From NCBI GenBank assembly GCA_934402515.1, contig CAKRTZ010000002.1, positions 42,469 to 106,468 of the forward strand: a stretch of DNA of 64,000 nucleotides. The letters are read 5' to 3'. The notes beneath the pieces are model-generated. The model was given only the letters and a program-made list of their open reading frames with translations, ran no database searches and was not told the DNA's origin. The stretch's first letter is position 1, and the number at the start of each line of letters is the position of its first letter. Shown in pieces: positions 63,865-64,000 of the stretch. A program made the translations under genes and the position numbers. Source of the stretch: an uncultured Lachnospiraceae bacterium (lineage in GTDB: Bacteria; Bacillota; Clostridia; Lachnospirales; Lachnospiraceae).

Positions 63865-64000
63865 TTTAATCCTCCTTGTTTTGCGAAGCAAAATCCGAAC
63901 CCTTTGGTGAGGAGAGGATTTGGCCTCCTTGAGCTTAAATTCTGAAATCCGTTTCCTAAAAAATCTGTACAACATGATTTCTCTTTACTGATTTTTCGGC
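63865..64000. other. Upstream region of the FlxA-like gene
   Basis: This 136-base stretch to the window edge holds no ORF that I can support. A GCCGAAAA box at 63993-64000 (minus strand) resembles the -10 of sigma-28 promoters, but its -35 would lie outside the window. Confidence 0.4.

Noticed and set aside
1..64000. CRISPR array, rRNA operon, prophage or intact insertion sequence
   Set aside because: No regularly spaced repeats, rRNA sequence, transposase or phage structural genes were seen on either strand.

Overview
The window is chromosomal DNA from a spore-forming Firmicute, most probably a member of the Lachnospiraceae. The reasons are conserved synteny of the Clostridia/Bacilli block ispF-cysE-cysS-mrnC-rlmB-sigH, a sporulation sigma factor and a SleC-like cortex-lytic enzyme, families typical of Lachnospiraceae (DUF5717, DUF4250, DUF4364, DUF6033, a domain-swapped GH3 enzyme), strong AGGAGG-type ribosome binding sites and sigma-A promoters. 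Most genes lie on the minus strand. I see no prophage, intact insertion sequence, rRNA operon or CRISPR array.

Layout. 1-4.0 kb: a truncated DUF5717 gene diverges from a SleC-like spore cortex hydrolase that has a sigma-K-like promoter. 4.0-15.7 kb: a seven-gene minus-strand carbohydrate locus, in transcription order solute-binding lipoprotein, two LplB/LplC-type permeases, two GH3 glycosidases with opposite domain orders, a YesM-type sensor kinase and a YesN-type AraC regulator. A hairpin plus T-run after the binding-protein gene probably lowers expression of the rest. 15.7-21.1 kb: mgtE (with a possible leader ORF), a YigZ/IMPACT protein, and a class A PBP followed by a coiled-coil protein. 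21.2-25.5 kb: a MacA/MacB-type exporter operon ending in a secreted protein of unknown function. 25.6-31.0 kb: tRNA-Gly, a five-gene run (ComEC-like MBL hydrolase, two unknown proteins, YitT, thioesterase), a chemotaxis receptor and tRNA-Thr.

31.1-38.7 kb: one long operon, ispF-cysE-cysS-mrnC-rlmB-sigH-antiporter-homocysteine methyltransferase/MTHFR, linking isoprenoid, cysteine/methionine, RNA maturation and sporulation genes. 38.9-43.8 kb: translation and termination genes prfA, prmC, DUF1385, rpmE and rho. 44.0-46.6 kb: a plus-strand malic enzyme, radical SAM protein and DUF4364 operon. 46.6-52.3 kb: a minus-strand run of LemA, a zinc-ribbon/SHOCT protein, a C11 clostripain-like lipoprotein, a polysaccharide deacetylase and rarA. 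52.4-55.4 kb: a small lipoprotein, then DUF4250, an ASKHA/ferredoxin RACo-like protein and an orphan LytTR regulator.

55.5-64 kb: a secreted unknown protein, two tiny membrane proteins (50 and 33 aa) behind a large inverted repeat, the hsp20-clpB heat-shock operon with a CIRCE operator over its promoter, a lipoprotein with a beta-helix-like fold, a degenerate Rpn-family nuclease fragment, and a DUF6033/FlxA-like gene pair. All assignments come from reading the sequence; no database search was run.
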